From positions 39,201 through 99,074 of the forward strand of contig NZ_QZVS01000081.1 in the NCBI RefSeq assembly GCF_003602235.1: a stretch of DNA of 59,874 bases, given 5' to 3'. The notes beneath the pieces were generated by a model that did not search any database, was not told the origin of the DNA, and saw only the letters and a program-made list of their open reading frames with translations. Below are positions 1-8,560 of this stretch, piece by piece. The stretch's first letter is position 1. Every line of letters starts with the position of its first letter. The position numbers and the translations under genes are program-made. This stretch comes from Cryobacterium melibiosiphilum (lineage in GTDB: Bacteria; Actinomycetota; Actinomycetes; Actinomycetales; Microbacteriaceae).

Positions 1-1137
1 AACCAGGAAGCCCATCGACAGGGCGCCGATCTTGAAGAAGACCGCGCCCAGGTAGATGAGCAGGCCACCCTCGGGGAGGTTGCCGAAGCTGTTGTTGAGG
101 ACCACGTCGTCGGCGACATCGGTGATCTGGTAGCCGCCGAGCAGGAAGCCGAGGGCGATGAGCAACCCTCCGCCGGCGACGAACGGGATCATGTAGCTGA
201 CGCCGGTGAGCAGGGCGCGCTTGACCTTCTGGCCGAAGTGCTCACCGGCCTCGGTGGATTCGTCGGCCACGGCGCCGGAGCCGCCGGCGACGCGGCGGGC
301 GTTCGGGTTCTCGGAGGCGGCGAGGGCTTCCTGGATCATCTTCGCGGGTTCGTCGATGCCCCGTTTGACCGGGGAGCTGATGACGGGGAGTCCCGCGAAG
401 CGTTCGCGGCCACGCACGTCGACGTCGACGGCGAAGATGACGGCGTCGGCGGCGGCGATGATCGAGGCGGCGAGCGGCGTCGCGCCGGCCGAGCCCTGGG
501 TTTCGACCTGCAGGTCGACGCCGGCCTCCTTTGCGGCGGCAACGAGGGCATCCGCTGCCATGTAGGTGTGGGCGATGCCGGTGGGGCAGGCCGTGACGGC
601 CACGAGGCGCTTGGTCGCGGAGTGGGCCCCGGAGGAGGTGCCCGTTCCGGTGCCCTCGGCGGGCACGCTGCCGGCGGCGACCGGGACCGGGGCGACGACG
701 GCGCTGACGAGCTGCACGATCTCAGCGGCGGAACCGGCAGAACGCAGCGACGCCGTGAAGTCTTTCTTCATGAGCGAGCGGGCCAGCTTGGCGAGCAGCT
801 TCAGGTGCTCCTGGTCGGCGCCGTCGGGGGCGGCGATGAAGAAGACGAGGTCGGCGGGTCCGTCTTTGGAACCGAAGTCGACGGGGCTCGCCAGGCGGGC
901 GAAGGCCAGCGTCGGCTCGGTCACGGCCGTGGAGCGGCAGTGCGGGATGGCCAGGCCGCCGGGGATGCCGGTCGCGGTCTTGGCTTCACGGGCCAGGGCG
1001 TCTTTCAACAGCCCGTCGACCTCGGTGGCCCGGCCGCTGGCGACCACGAGCTCGACGAGGTGTCGAATCACGGTCGACGGCTCGGCGCCAAGGTTGCTGT
1101 CCAGAGCGACAAGCTCCGGGGTAATCAGTGCACTCAC
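1..1137 (-). CDS. fruA: PTS fructose transporter subunit IIABC (3' end cut by window edge)
   Basis: This gene takes up and phosphorylates fructose to fructose-1-phosphate at the cytoplasmic membrane. It starts at a GTG that shares four bases (GTGA) with the stop of the 1-phosphofructokinase gene, so translation is probably coupled. The visible 379 codons hold a IIA domain with the phosphoacceptor His in GGLAIPHCRT (about residue 66), a linker rich in Gly/Thr/Ser, and a IIB domain with the active Cys in TACPTGIAHTYMAA (about residue 184). A IIC membrane domain then begins (YMIPFVAGGGLLIALGFLL), and the rest lies beyond base 1. The IIA-IIB-IIC order is usual for fructose PTS proteins. The neighbouring DeoR regulator and FruK-type kinase make fructose the likely substrate. 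Confidence 0.95.
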   Translation of the reverse strand, partial: MSALITPELVALDSNLGAEPSTVIRHLVELVVASGRATEVDGLLKDALAREAKTATGIPGGLAIPHCRSTAVTEPTLAFARLASPVDFGSKDGPADLVFFIAAPDGADQEHLKLLAKLARSLMKKDFTASLRSAGSAAEIVQLVSAVVAPVPVAAGSVPAEGTGTGTSSGAHSATKRLVAVTACPTGIAHTYMAADALVAAAKEAGVDLQVETQGSAGATPLAASIIAAADAVIFAVDVDVRGRERFAGLPVISSPVKRGIDEPAKMIQEALAASENPNARRVAGGSGAVADESTEAGEHFGQKVKRALLTGVSYMIPFVAGGGLLIALGFLLGGYQITDVADDVVLNNSFGNLPEGGLLIYLGAVFFKIGALSMGFLV

Positions 1138-2195
1138 TGGTCATCCTCCTTTGGATGGGTGGGGTACGCCGCCACGGTGACGACTTCGTTGTTACTGGGT
1201 TCTGTATGGGTACTGGGTTCTGTATGCGTGTTGCGTTCTGTATGGGGCTGGGGGAATGCCGTCACGGTGACAGCATCGGGTCTGGTTTGTTCGAGGGCCG
1301 GCACGGTCGAGCCGGGCAGGGCGGCGGCGGCGGCGCCATGCGCGGCGGCCTGGCGCAGACAGTCGGCGGGGGAGGCCCCGGCGTTGCTGCTGAGCAGAAA
1401 GCCGGCGAGGGCGGAATCGCCGGCGCCGACGGTGCTGACGGCCACCATCGGCGGGGTCGTGGCAAGCCAGTACCCGTCCTTCGTGACGAGTAGTGCGCCC
1501 TTGGAACCGAGGGTCGCGAGCACGGCGCCCACGCCGGCGGCGATGAGCGTCTGCGCGGCGGCCGCGGCGAGCTCGGGGTCGGCTTCGAGGCTGTCAGGGT
1601 TGGAGATGCCGGTCAGTTCGGCGAGTTCGTCGGCGTTGGGCTTCAGCAGGTCGGGCGCGGCGGCGACGGATGCCGCGAGCGGCGCCCCCGAAGAATCGAT
1701 CGCCACGCGCGGCGCGGCCGCACCAAAACGTGCGCGCAGGGTGCGGGTGACGTCCGCATAGAACGTCGCCGGCACTCCGGGCGGCAGCGAACCGGCCAGA
1801 ACGACCCAGCGCGCGCCCTCGGACTGGCTGAGCACGAGTTCGACAAGGGCGTCCTGCTGTTCACGCGTCAGCGCGGGGCCGGGCTCGTTGACCTTCGTCG
1901 TCGTGCCGTCGGGCTCGGTGATGGCGACGTTGCTGCGCAGGGCCGTCCCGATCGGCAGACCGAGGTGCGGAACGCCCTGAGCGGTGAGCGCGACCAGCAC
2001 GGGGTCCTCGGGGTCGCCGGGCAGAATAGCGAGGCTGCGCACCCCGGACACTTCGAGGGCACGACAGATGTTCACGCCCTTGCCGCCGGGTTCCTGGTGC
2101 GCCGAGACGGCCCGCTGCACCTCGCCGCGGGCGAGGGCGCCGGGCAGGGCGATGGTGCGGTCCAGGCTCGGGTTGGGGGTAAGCGTTACGATCAT
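1134..2195 (-). CDS. pfkB: 1-phosphofructokinase (PfkB family) with repetitive C-terminal tail
   Basis: This enzyme (FruK type) converts fructose-1-phosphate to fructose-1,6-bisphosphate, the step after the PTS. It begins MIVTLTPNPSLDRTI, carries the sugar-binding GGKGVNICRAL motif near residue 40 and the catalytic STVGAGDSALAGF motif near residue 255, as in PfkB ribokinase-like kinases. The ATG overlaps the DeoR stop (ATGA) and the 3' end overlaps fruA (GTGA), so the three genes form one tightly coupled operon. At 353 aa it is longer than the usual roughly 310-320 aa. The excess is a C-terminal tail encoded by three copies of an 18-nt unit (1197-1250), flanked by two similar segments reading VTVTAFP and VTVAAYP, which suggests a local duplication. 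Confidence 0.95.
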   Translation of the reverse strand: MIVTLTPNPSLDRTIALPGALARGEVQRAVSAHQEPGGKGVNICRALEVSGVRSLAILPGDPEDPVLVALTAQGVPHLGLPIGTALRSNVAITEPDGTTTKVNEPGPALTREQQDALVELVLSQSEGARWVVLAGSLPPGVPATFYADVTRTLRARFGAAAPRVAIDSSGAPLAASVAAAPDLLKPNADELAELTGISNPDSLEADPELAAAAAQTLIAAGVGAVLATLGSKGALLVTKDGYWLATTPPMVAVSTVGAGDSALAGFLLSSNAGASPADCLRQAAAHGAAAAALPGSTVPALEQTRPDAVTVTAFPQPHTERNTHTEPSTHTEPSNNEVVTVAAYPTHPKEDDQ

Positions 2196-2980
2196 GCGAT
2201 CACGACCTCTACGTCGGCCGCGGCGAGGGCTGCGGCGAGTTCCGGATGGGGGGCGGCGTCGGTGATGAGGGTGTCGATCTCCCCGAGCGTCGCGAAACGC
2301 ACGAGGGTCTCCTCACCGAGTTTGGAGGAATCGGCCAAGGCCACGACCCGGCGGGCCGAGCGCACGATGGCGCTCTTCACGGCCGCTTCGACGGAGTCGG
2401 GGGTGCTGAAGCCGAAGTCGGGGTGCACTCCGTTGGCGCCGATGAAGGCGATGTCGGGGCGCAGGGCCTCGAGCTGTTCGATCGTGGTGCGACCGACGAT
2501 CGCCCGGGTGAGCCCGCGAACGCGGCCGCCGAGGATGTGCAGCTGCACGGCATCCGTTCCCGAGAGCTTGTAGGCGATCGGGATGGCGTTGGTGATCACG
2601 AGCAGCGGGTCGGCGCCGGGAGCGGGCACCCAGTCGCAGAGCAGGTCGGCGAGGCGCTCGGTGGTGGTGCCGGCGTCCAGCACGACCGAGCCGGTGCGGC
2701 CGAGCGGCATCATGGCCAGCGCGGCGGTTGCGATGCGGGACTTCTCGTCGAGGCGCTGGGTCTGGCGCTGCTCGAGGCTGGGCTCGGACAGACTCTGCCG
2801 GTCGGTGGCGACGGCGCCGCCGTGTACGCGGCGTAGCTGGCGGTTGTCCTCGAGGGTGGACAGGTCGCGGCGCACGGTTTCGGGGGTGACATTGAACCGG
2901 GCGGCGAGGTCGTTCACGGTGACGCGGCCCCACTCGGTGACGAGTTCGGCGATCAGTAACTGACGTTCTTCGGCGAACAT
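2192..2980 (-). CDS. DeoR/GlpR family transcriptional regulator of the fructose operon
   Basis: This is a predicted repressor of the fructose operon that probably senses a phosphorylated sugar. The 262-aa protein has an N-terminal DeoR helix-turn-helix (about residues 18-45, including VTPETVRRDL and the RRVHGGAV signature) and a C-terminal DeoRC sensor domain with DAGTTTERLADLL and ADSSKLGEE, typical of FruR/GlpR-type proteins. The start was chosen at MFAEERQLL because a strong ribosome binding site (GAGGAGG) lies 5-6 bases upstream. An open frame continues further 5' but overlaps the divergent sbcD region and lacks such a site. Its stop overlaps the pfkB start by four bases. A long inverted repeat at 3026-3080 lies in the promoter region and may be its operator. 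Confidence 0.92.
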   Translation of the reverse strand: MFAEERQLLIAELVTEWGRVTVNDLAARFNVTPETVRRDLSTLEDNRQLRRVHGGAVATDRQSLSEPSLEQRQTQRLDEKSRIATAALAMMPLGRTGSVVLDAGTTTERLADLLCDWVPAPGADPLLVITNAIPIAYKLSGTDAVQLHILGGRVRGLTRAIVGRTTIEQLEALRPDIAFIGANGVHPDFGFSTPDSVEAAVKSAIVRSARRVVALADSSKLGEETLVRFATLGEIDTLITDAAPHPELAAALAAADVEVVIA

Positions 2981-3025
2981 GATGCCTCCTCGACTTTGAG
3001 TGGATGTGCGGTGACCCGGGGCGTG

Positions 3026-3080
3026 AAACGAAGCTGAACGGGGGTGAATCAGGCTTGTGACACTGACTGTAGCTTCGTTT
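3026..3080. promoter_or_regulatory. Inverted repeat in the deoR-sbcD intergenic region (candidate operator)
   Basis: AAACGAAGCT at 3026-3035 is exactly complementary to AGCTTCGTTT at 3071-3080, with 35 bases between them. The region just beyond (3080-3122) is unusually AT-rich and contains ACAAACAAAGAAAA. Arms separated by several helical turns fit looping between two half-sites of a DeoR-type repressor; this role is inferred from position only. Confidence 0.4.
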
Positions 3081-3191
3081 GCCTGTACATGCAAGAGAAA
3101 ACACAGACAAACAAAGAAAATTTCTGGCGTTCGGGACGGGCCACGGGGTGGGCGGCGGGGAGTGTCGGTGGGTGCCGTTAGCGTGGAACGC

Positions 3192-4397
3192 ATGAAGATT
3201 CTGCATACCTCGGACTGGCATATCGGGCGCACCTTTCATACCCACCCCACCCTCGACCACCTCGGCACGGTGCTCACCGCCCTCGTCACGGTCGTGCGTG
3301 ACCGGGGCGTCGACGTGGTCGTCGTCGCCGGTGACATCTTCGACTCGGCCATGCCGTCCAAAGACAGCCTGAGCGTGCTCACGACCGTGCTGCGCCAGCT
3401 GAAGGATGCCGGCGCGGTTGTGGTCATGACCAGCGGCAACCACGATTCCGCCGCGCGGCTCGGCTTCCAGTCCGAATGGGCCCGGCTCGCGGGCATCCAT
3501 ATCATCACCGGGCCGAGCGAATACCTCGAGCCCGTCACCGTGGAGGATTCCCACGGTCCCGTTCACTTCTACGGCATCCCGTACCTGGAGCCGGTCATCG
3601 TCCGCCATCACCTGCGTGCCCTGCAGAGCCCGGAATCTGGCGATGTGGAGCTGAAGACACACGAACAGGTGCTCGGTTTCGTCATGGGGCAGGTGCGGGC
3701 CGATGCAGCAGCGCGCGGCGGGCGCAGTGTGGTGCTCGCCCACTGCTTCGCCGCCGGGATCAAACCCGCCGCCGAAGCCAGCGAGGTCGAGCGGGACATC
3801 ACCGCCGGCGGACTCGACGTGGTGTCCACGAGCGTGTTCGACGGCCCCGACTACGTTGCCCTGGGTCATATTCACGGCCGGGCGACACTCAGCAACCGGG
3901 TGCGGTACTCCGGGGCGCCGCTGCACTACTCCTTCTCCGAGGCGGGCAAGCCGCGCGGGGCCTGGCTGGTTGAGCTGGGGACGGTGGATGCCGATCCGAT
4001 CGTCGAGTGGGTCGATCTACCGGTGCCACGCCGCCTGAGCGAGATCACCGGCACGCTGGAGGAGTTGCTCGGCGACGCTCGGTTTCTCGAGAATGCGGGG
4101 GACTGGGTGAAGGCCGTGCTCACCGATCAGGTGCGTCCACTCGACGGCATGCGACAGCTTCACGAGCGGTTCCCGTTCTGCGTGGCGCTCGAGCATCGCC
4201 CGACCGTGGTGGTGGCTCTCGAAGCCTCGACCTACCGGGAACGCGTGCGAGCGAAATCCGACCCCGACATCGTGGCCGGCTTCCTCGAATACGTGCGCAA
4301 CGGCGTCGGGCCGACCGAGTTCGAAGTCGCCCTGATCGCCGAGCTCCTGACGCAGCAAGCCAGCATCGAGTCCGACGGTGCGGTGGTTCGCCCATGA
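3192..4397 (+). CDS. sbcD: Exonuclease SbcD (Mre11-type nuclease subunit)
   Basis: This is the metallophosphoesterase subunit of the SbcCD complex, which opens and trims hairpins and blocked double-strand ends. The 401-aa protein starts MKILHTSDWHIGR, giving the metal ligands Asp8 and His10, followed by VVVAGDIFDSAMPS and TSGNHDSAARL (phosphoesterase motifs II and III) and the later ALGHIHGRATL motif. The open frame extends upstream of this ATG, but the conserved family start is here and lies only 211 bases from the divergent deoR start. The stop overlaps the sbcC ATG by four bases, indicating coupled synthesis. Long hairpin repeats elsewhere in the window are the type of structure SbcCD acts on. 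Confidence 0.95.
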   Translation: MKILHTSDWHIGRTFHTHPTLDHLGTVLTALVTVVRDRGVDVVVVAGDIFDSAMPSKDSLSVLTTVLRQLKDAGAVVVMTSGNHDSAARLGFQSEWARLAGIHIITGPSEYLEPVTVEDSHGPVHFYGIPYLEPVIVRHHLRALQSPESGDVELKTHEQVLGFVMGQVRADAAARGGRSVVLAHCFAAGIKPAAEASEVERDITAGGLDVVSTSVFDGPDYVALGHIHGRATLSNRVRYSGAPLHYSFSEAGKPRGAWLVELGTVDADPIVEWVDLPVPRRLSEITGTLEELLGDARFLENAGDWVKAVLTDQVRPLDGMRQLHERFPFCVALEHRPTVVVALEASTYRERVRAKSDPDIVAGFLEYVRNGVGPTEFEVALIAELLTQQASIESDGAVVRP

Positions 4398-7300
4398 AAA
4401 TCCTGCGGCTGCGGCTGGCCGGCTTCGGCCCGTACAAGAGCGAACAGCTCATCGACTTCGAGCGGTTCGACGACGACGGCATCTTTTTGATCACCGGCAA
4501 GACCGGGGCCGGCAAATCGAGTATCCTCGACGCCATCTGCTTTGCGCTCTACGCCCAGGTGCCACGTTTCGACGGCGGTGAGCTGTCGTTGCGCAGCGAC
4601 CACTGCGCCCCCGACGACCCCACCTTCGTCGAACTGGATTTCAGCATCGGGGGTCAGCAGTACCGGGTCTACCGCACACCCCGCTACACCCGGCCGAAGA
4701 AACGCGGCGGGGGAACCACGGTCTCTCAGCCCGATGCCGTGCTCGAGGTGCGCCGCGGCGACGAGTTCGTCGGTGTCGCCGCCCGCCCGGTCGACGTCGG
4801 CAACGAACTGTCCCGCATCCTGCCCCTGAAGGTCGACCAGTTCCTGCAGGTCATCCTGCTCGCGCAGAACCGCTTTCAGAAGTTCCTGCTCGCCAAGACC
4901 GACGATCGTCGCACGGTGCTGCGCACCCTGTTCGGCACGGCGCGGTTCGAGCAGCTCGAATCCGCGCTGCTCCTGCGGCGCAAGACGGTCGACGGGCAGC
5001 TCGCCACGGTGGTGCGCAGCATTGAACAGCGGGCGGCATCCGCTGCCACCCAGCTGCGGCTGCCCGCCGTGCCCGACACGCCGGGCCTCGATTGGTTCGA
5101 CGCCGGGCTCGCCGAACTCCACTCAGAACTCGCTGCGGCAGCGGAGCATGCCGACCGGGCCGCCGTGGCCCTCTTGACCGCGGTGGCCGGGCAGAAGCAG
5201 GTCGACGATATCGCACGTCGCCAGGCTCGCCGTGACGACGCGACGACGCGGCTGCGCGCCCTCGACGCGGAGCAACCGGCCATCGACTCCGAACGGCTGG
5301 CCCTCCAGGCGGCGGACCGCGCCGCGCGGGTGTGGCCACAGATCCGGGCAGCCGAGCAGTCGGCCGCCGCCCTCGCGACCGCCGTCACGGCTGAAACGGA
5401 TGCCCGCACCCGCTGGGCCGCCGCCCTCGGCGACGTCGCCCTGAACGGCTCGAACGCTGGAGTCATGCCGGATGCAGCCAGGCCCGATGCCGGCGCGCCC
5501 GATGTAGCCCAGCCCGACGCCGGCCCGTCCGACACGCTCACGATCGAGAGCGTGCGCGCACTGCTCGACGGTCTGCTCGGGCGCCTCGGAACCCTCGACG
5601 ACGCCCTCGGCGACGAGCGGCGTCTTCCCGCTCTGGACACCGAGATCGCCGGCCTCGCCGCGAGGGTGAACGCCGCCGCCGACGAGCTGGTCGCCGCCCA
5701 GGCCCGCATCGATGCCCTACCCGAACGGATCACCCTCGTCGAGACCGATCTCGCCGCGACGACCCTCGTGGCCGCCGGCGAGGGCGAGGCGAAGGCCGAC
5801 CTGAAGCGGGCCACAATCGCACGTGAAGCCGCACAGGTCGTCGTCGACTGCGGCGACGAGCTCACGAGCGCCCGGGCCGGTGAGGCCGCGGCGAGCAGTG
5901 CCAACGCCGCAGCCGCTGCGCGCTACGAAGCGCTCCTGTCGACTCGGTTTGCGGGATTCTCGTCCGAGCTTGCCACCCGGCTCGTGCCCGGGCAGCCGTG
6001 TTCGGTGTGTGGGTCGGCCGAGCACCCACAACCGTCCACGGCGGTAGCCGATCCGGTCACCGAAGCCGACCTCGATGAGGCCCGACACATCATGATCGCC
6101 CGTCAGCGGGACCTCGCGGCGGCACACACCACCCTGCAGGCGATCGGTGCTCGCCTCTCCGCCGCACAGGCGACAGCCGGAAACCTCGGTGTCGACGAGC
6201 TGACCGTCGCCGTCACGGCCGCAACGGCGTCGCTGCGCACGATTCGGGCGGCTGCCGCCCGGCTGGGCGGCCTGACCGAAACGGTCGCGTCCCTTCGTGC
6301 AGACCTGGCCGCGGCGACCGCCGGGCTGGTCGACGTGCGGGCCGTTCGAGACGCCGCAGTCACCGCGCACACCGAGCGCCTGAGCCACCGGCACACGGTC
6401 GCCGACCGCGTCACCGTGCACCGCGGCGCCTTCGCGAGCATCGGTGACCAGGTCGCCCAACTGGAGCAGCAGCGGGACGCGAGTCGCCGGCTGGTCGACG
6501 CCCTCGATCTGGCGCGGGAACGAACAGACGCAGACCTGGCCGCCCGCAGCACGCTGGCCGTCCAGCTGCTCCACGAGGGCTTCAACTCGGGGGCCGCGGC
6601 CACCGCGGCCCGCCTGTCCCAGGCGCAGAGCACCCAGCGACAGACGCTGGTGCGGGCACACGATGATGCCAGCGCCGCCGCCCAGGCAACCCTCGCCGAG
6701 CCCGACCTGATCGGGCTGCCGCTCGAGCCGGTGAACCGGGAACCGGCCGACCTGCTGCTGCGCGAGGCCAGTGTCGCCCGCGACGACGCCCTCACCGGCC
6801 ACAGCTCGATCTCGGAGCGCGCGGGCCAGCTGGCGACCGTGGTGACGGATGTCCGTCGCCACTTCGCGGCATCCGCTGCCCTGCTCGTGGAACAGAAACA
6901 GGTGCGCGGCCTCGCCGACGTCGTGCACGGCGACGAACCGAACACCAAGCGGATGCGCCTCGAAAGCTTCGTGCTCGCCGCCCAGCTCGAGGAGATCGTC
7001 GCGGCGGCGAACCAGCGGCTGCGCACCATGACAAGCGGACGATACACGCTCGAACACGACGACACGGCGGAGTTCCGGGGCACCAAGTCGGGGCTGGGAC
7101 TTGCGATACTCGACGAACACACCGGTCGGGCACGGGCGACCCACTCCCTGTCGGGCGGCGAGACCTTCCTGGCGTCGCTCGCGCTCGCGCTGGGACTGGC
7201 CGAGGTGGTCACCAATCAGGCGGGCGGCATCACCCTCGACACGCTGTTCGTTGATGAAGGCTTTGGGTCCCTCGACAGTGAAACCCTCGAAACGGCGATG

Positions 7301-7441
7301 GGCACCCTCGACACCCTGCGCGCCGGCGGGCGCACGATTGGGCTGATCAGCCACGTCGAGTCGATGAAAGAGCAGATTCCGGCCCGGCTGAGCATCGTGG
7401 TCACCGACCGGGGCGACAGCTTCGTGGAGGCGCAACGGTAG
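4394..7441 (+). CDS. sbcC: SbcC ATPase (Rad50-type SMC-like protein)
   Basis: This is the ATPase partner of SbcD in DNA-end processing. The roughly 1015-aa protein has an N-terminal Walker A (ITGKTGAGKSS, about residues 34-43), long Ala-rich coiled coils, a central zinc hook CSVC (Cys536 and Cys539), and C-terminal ABC signature LSGGETFLASLALALGLAE followed by Walker B LFVDEGFGSLD. The ATG overlaps the sbcD stop. A segment rich in Asp, Ala and Pro (about residues 355-385, several PDA repeats) interrupts the first coiled coil and looks lineage-specific. The 3' end faces the convergent esterase gene with 18 bases between them. Confidence 0.95.
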   Translation: MKILRLRLAGFGPYKSEQLIDFERFDDDGIFLITGKTGAGKSSILDAICFALYAQVPRFDGGELSLRSDHCAPDDPTFVELDFSIGGQQYRVYRTPRYTRPKKRGGGTTVSQPDAVLEVRRGDEFVGVAARPVDVGNELSRILPLKVDQFLQVILLAQNRFQKFLLAKTDDRRTVLRTLFGTARFEQLESALLLRRKTVDGQLATVVRSIEQRAASAATQLRLPAVPDTPGLDWFDAGLAELHSELAAAAEHADRAAVALLTAVAGQKQVDDIARRQARRDDATTRLRALDAEQPAIDSERLALQAADRAARVWPQIRAAEQSAAALATAVTAETDARTRWAAALGDVALNGSNAGVMPDAARPDAGAPDVAQPDAGPSDTLTIESVRALLDGLLGRLGTLDDALGDERRLPALDTEIAGLAARVNAAADELVAAQARIDALPERITLVETDLAATTLVAAGEGEAKADLKRATIAREAAQVVVDCGDELTSARAGEAAASSANAAAAARYEALLSTRFAGFSSELATRLVPGQPCSVCGSAEHPQPSTAVADPVTEADLDEARHIMIARQRDLAAAHTTLQAIGARLSAAQATAGNLGVDELTVAVTAATASLRTIRAAAARLGGLTETVASLRADLAAATAGLVDVRAVRDAAVTAHTERLSHRHTVADRVTVHRGAFASIGDQVAQLEQQRDASRRLVDALDLARERTDADLAARSTLAVQLLHEGFNSGAAATAARLSQAQSTQRQTLVRAHDDASAAAQATLAEPDLIGLPLEPVNREPADLLLREASVARDDALTGHSSISERAGQLATVVTDVRRHFAASAALLVEQKQVRGLADVVHGDEPNTKRMRLESFVLAAQLEEIVAAANQRLRTMTSGRYTLEHDDTAEFRGTKSGLGLAILDEHTGRARATHSLSGGETFLASLALALGLAEVVTNQAGGITLDTLFVDEGFGSLDSETLETAMGTLDTLRAGGRTIGLISHVESMKEQIPARLSIVVTDRGDSFVEAQR

Positions 7442-7459
7442 CGGGCGCCGCAGGCAGGG

Positions 7460-8422
7460 TCAGGAGTGCAGGGCCTCCTTCAGCGTGGTCGTCGCCTGGG
7501 CAATCGCAGCGCGGGCAGCCTGGGTGTCGTGCAGCTGGTTGAGCATCACAAAGTCGTGCAGGATGCCCGTGTAGCGCACCGCCGTCACCGCAACGCCGGC
7601 GGTGCGGAGCTTGGCGGCGAAGGCCTCACCCTCGTCGCGCAGCACGTCGGCTTCCCCGGTGATGATGAGCGCCGGCGGCAGGTCGCGCAACTGTTCGGTG
7701 GTGGCGCGCAGGGGGCTCGCGGTGATCTGGGCACGGTCCTTCTCGTTGGTCGTGTACTGGTCCCAGAACCATTTCATGGCCGCGAGGCTCAGAAAGTAGC
7801 CTTTCGCGAAGAGCTTGTAGGACTCGGTGTCGAACCTCGCGTTGGTCACCGGGTAGAACTCGACCTGCTGCACGAAGTGCACATCCTGGCGTTCCTTGGC
7901 CAGCAGGGTGAGCGCGATCGCGAGGTTGCCGCCGACCGAATCCCCAGCCACGGCGAGCCGTGAGCCATCGAGGTTCTGGTCGACACCGTCGCGAACGATC
8001 CACTGTGCCACCGCGTAGCACTGCTCCAGGGCGATGGGATATTTTGCTTCGGGAGCCCGGTCATACTCCGGAAAAACGACCGCGGCGTGGGCGCCGATCG
8101 CGAGGTCGCGCACGAGGCGGTCGTGGGTGTGGGCGTCGCCGAACACCCAGCCGGCCCCGTGCAGGTAGAGGATCACCGGAAGCGTGCCCGTGGTGCCGAC
8201 CGGGCGCACGATACGGGCGTTCACGTGTCCGGTTGGTCCGCCCGCGATCGACACCCAGGCTTCGTCAATGTCCGGTTTGTGGATGTGGCTGGACTGCACG
8301 TCGTCGACGGCACGGCGGCCGTCGTTGGGCGGCAGCTCGTAGAGATAGGGGCGTTCGTCCGTCGCTTCGGCGAAGGCCTGGGCCGCCGGTTCGAGGACGA
8401 TGTTGCGGGGGTTTGCGGTCAT
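7460..8422 (-). CDS. Alpha/beta hydrolase, HSL-type carboxylesterase
   Basis: This is a predicted cytoplasmic esterase or lipase acting on small acyl esters. The 320-aa protein has the hormone-sensitive-lipase oxyanion-hole motif as LYLHGAGWVFG (about residues 86-96, a variant of HGGG), nucleophile Ser162 in AGDSVGGN, an acid in ITGEADVLRDEGE and a His in ILHDFVML. No signal peptide is visible. It is divergent from the AraC-type regulator at 8561, so that regulator may control it; the true substrate cannot be read from the sequence. The start ATG has only a weak ribosome binding site. Confidence 0.88.
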   Translation of the reverse strand: MTANPRNIVLEPAAQAFAEATDERPYLYELPPNDGRRAVDDVQSSHIHKPDIDEAWVSIAGGPTGHVNARIVRPVGTTGTLPVILYLHGAGWVFGDAHTHDRLVRDLAIGAHAAVVFPEYDRAPEAKYPIALEQCYAVAQWIVRDGVDQNLDGSRLAVAGDSVGGNLAIALTLLAKERQDVHFVQQVEFYPVTNARFDTESYKLFAKGYFLSLAAMKWFWDQYTTNEKDRAQITASPLRATTEQLRDLPPALIITGEADVLRDEGEAFAAKLRTAGVAVTAVRYTGILHDFVMLNQLHDTQAARAAIAQATTTLKEALHS

Positions 8423-8560
8423 CAGAATCCCATCAGTTTCGGCTCTCGTTCATCGTCGCCGACCTGAGCGGGATCCGGCAGGCGCGTGCACGGATCGGCT
8501 ACCTCCCGTGCGTGCAGCGACCAGTGGCCCGCGTCATACCCGGGTGAGTACGATATCGGC

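Noticed and set aside
238..1761. Long open frame on the plus strand opposite the fructose operon
   Set aside because: Its product is low-complexity Gly/Arg/Asp sequence and it runs antisense to the clearly conserved fruA and pfkB; long antisense frames are expected at this GC content.
2313..3926. Minus-strand frame across deoR and sbcD
   Set aside because: It overlaps two recognised genes in wrong frames and has no conserved motif.
4007..4393. Upstream extension of sbcC
   Set aside because: It lies entirely within sbcD in another frame; the Rad50-type start is at 4394, coupled to the sbcD stop.
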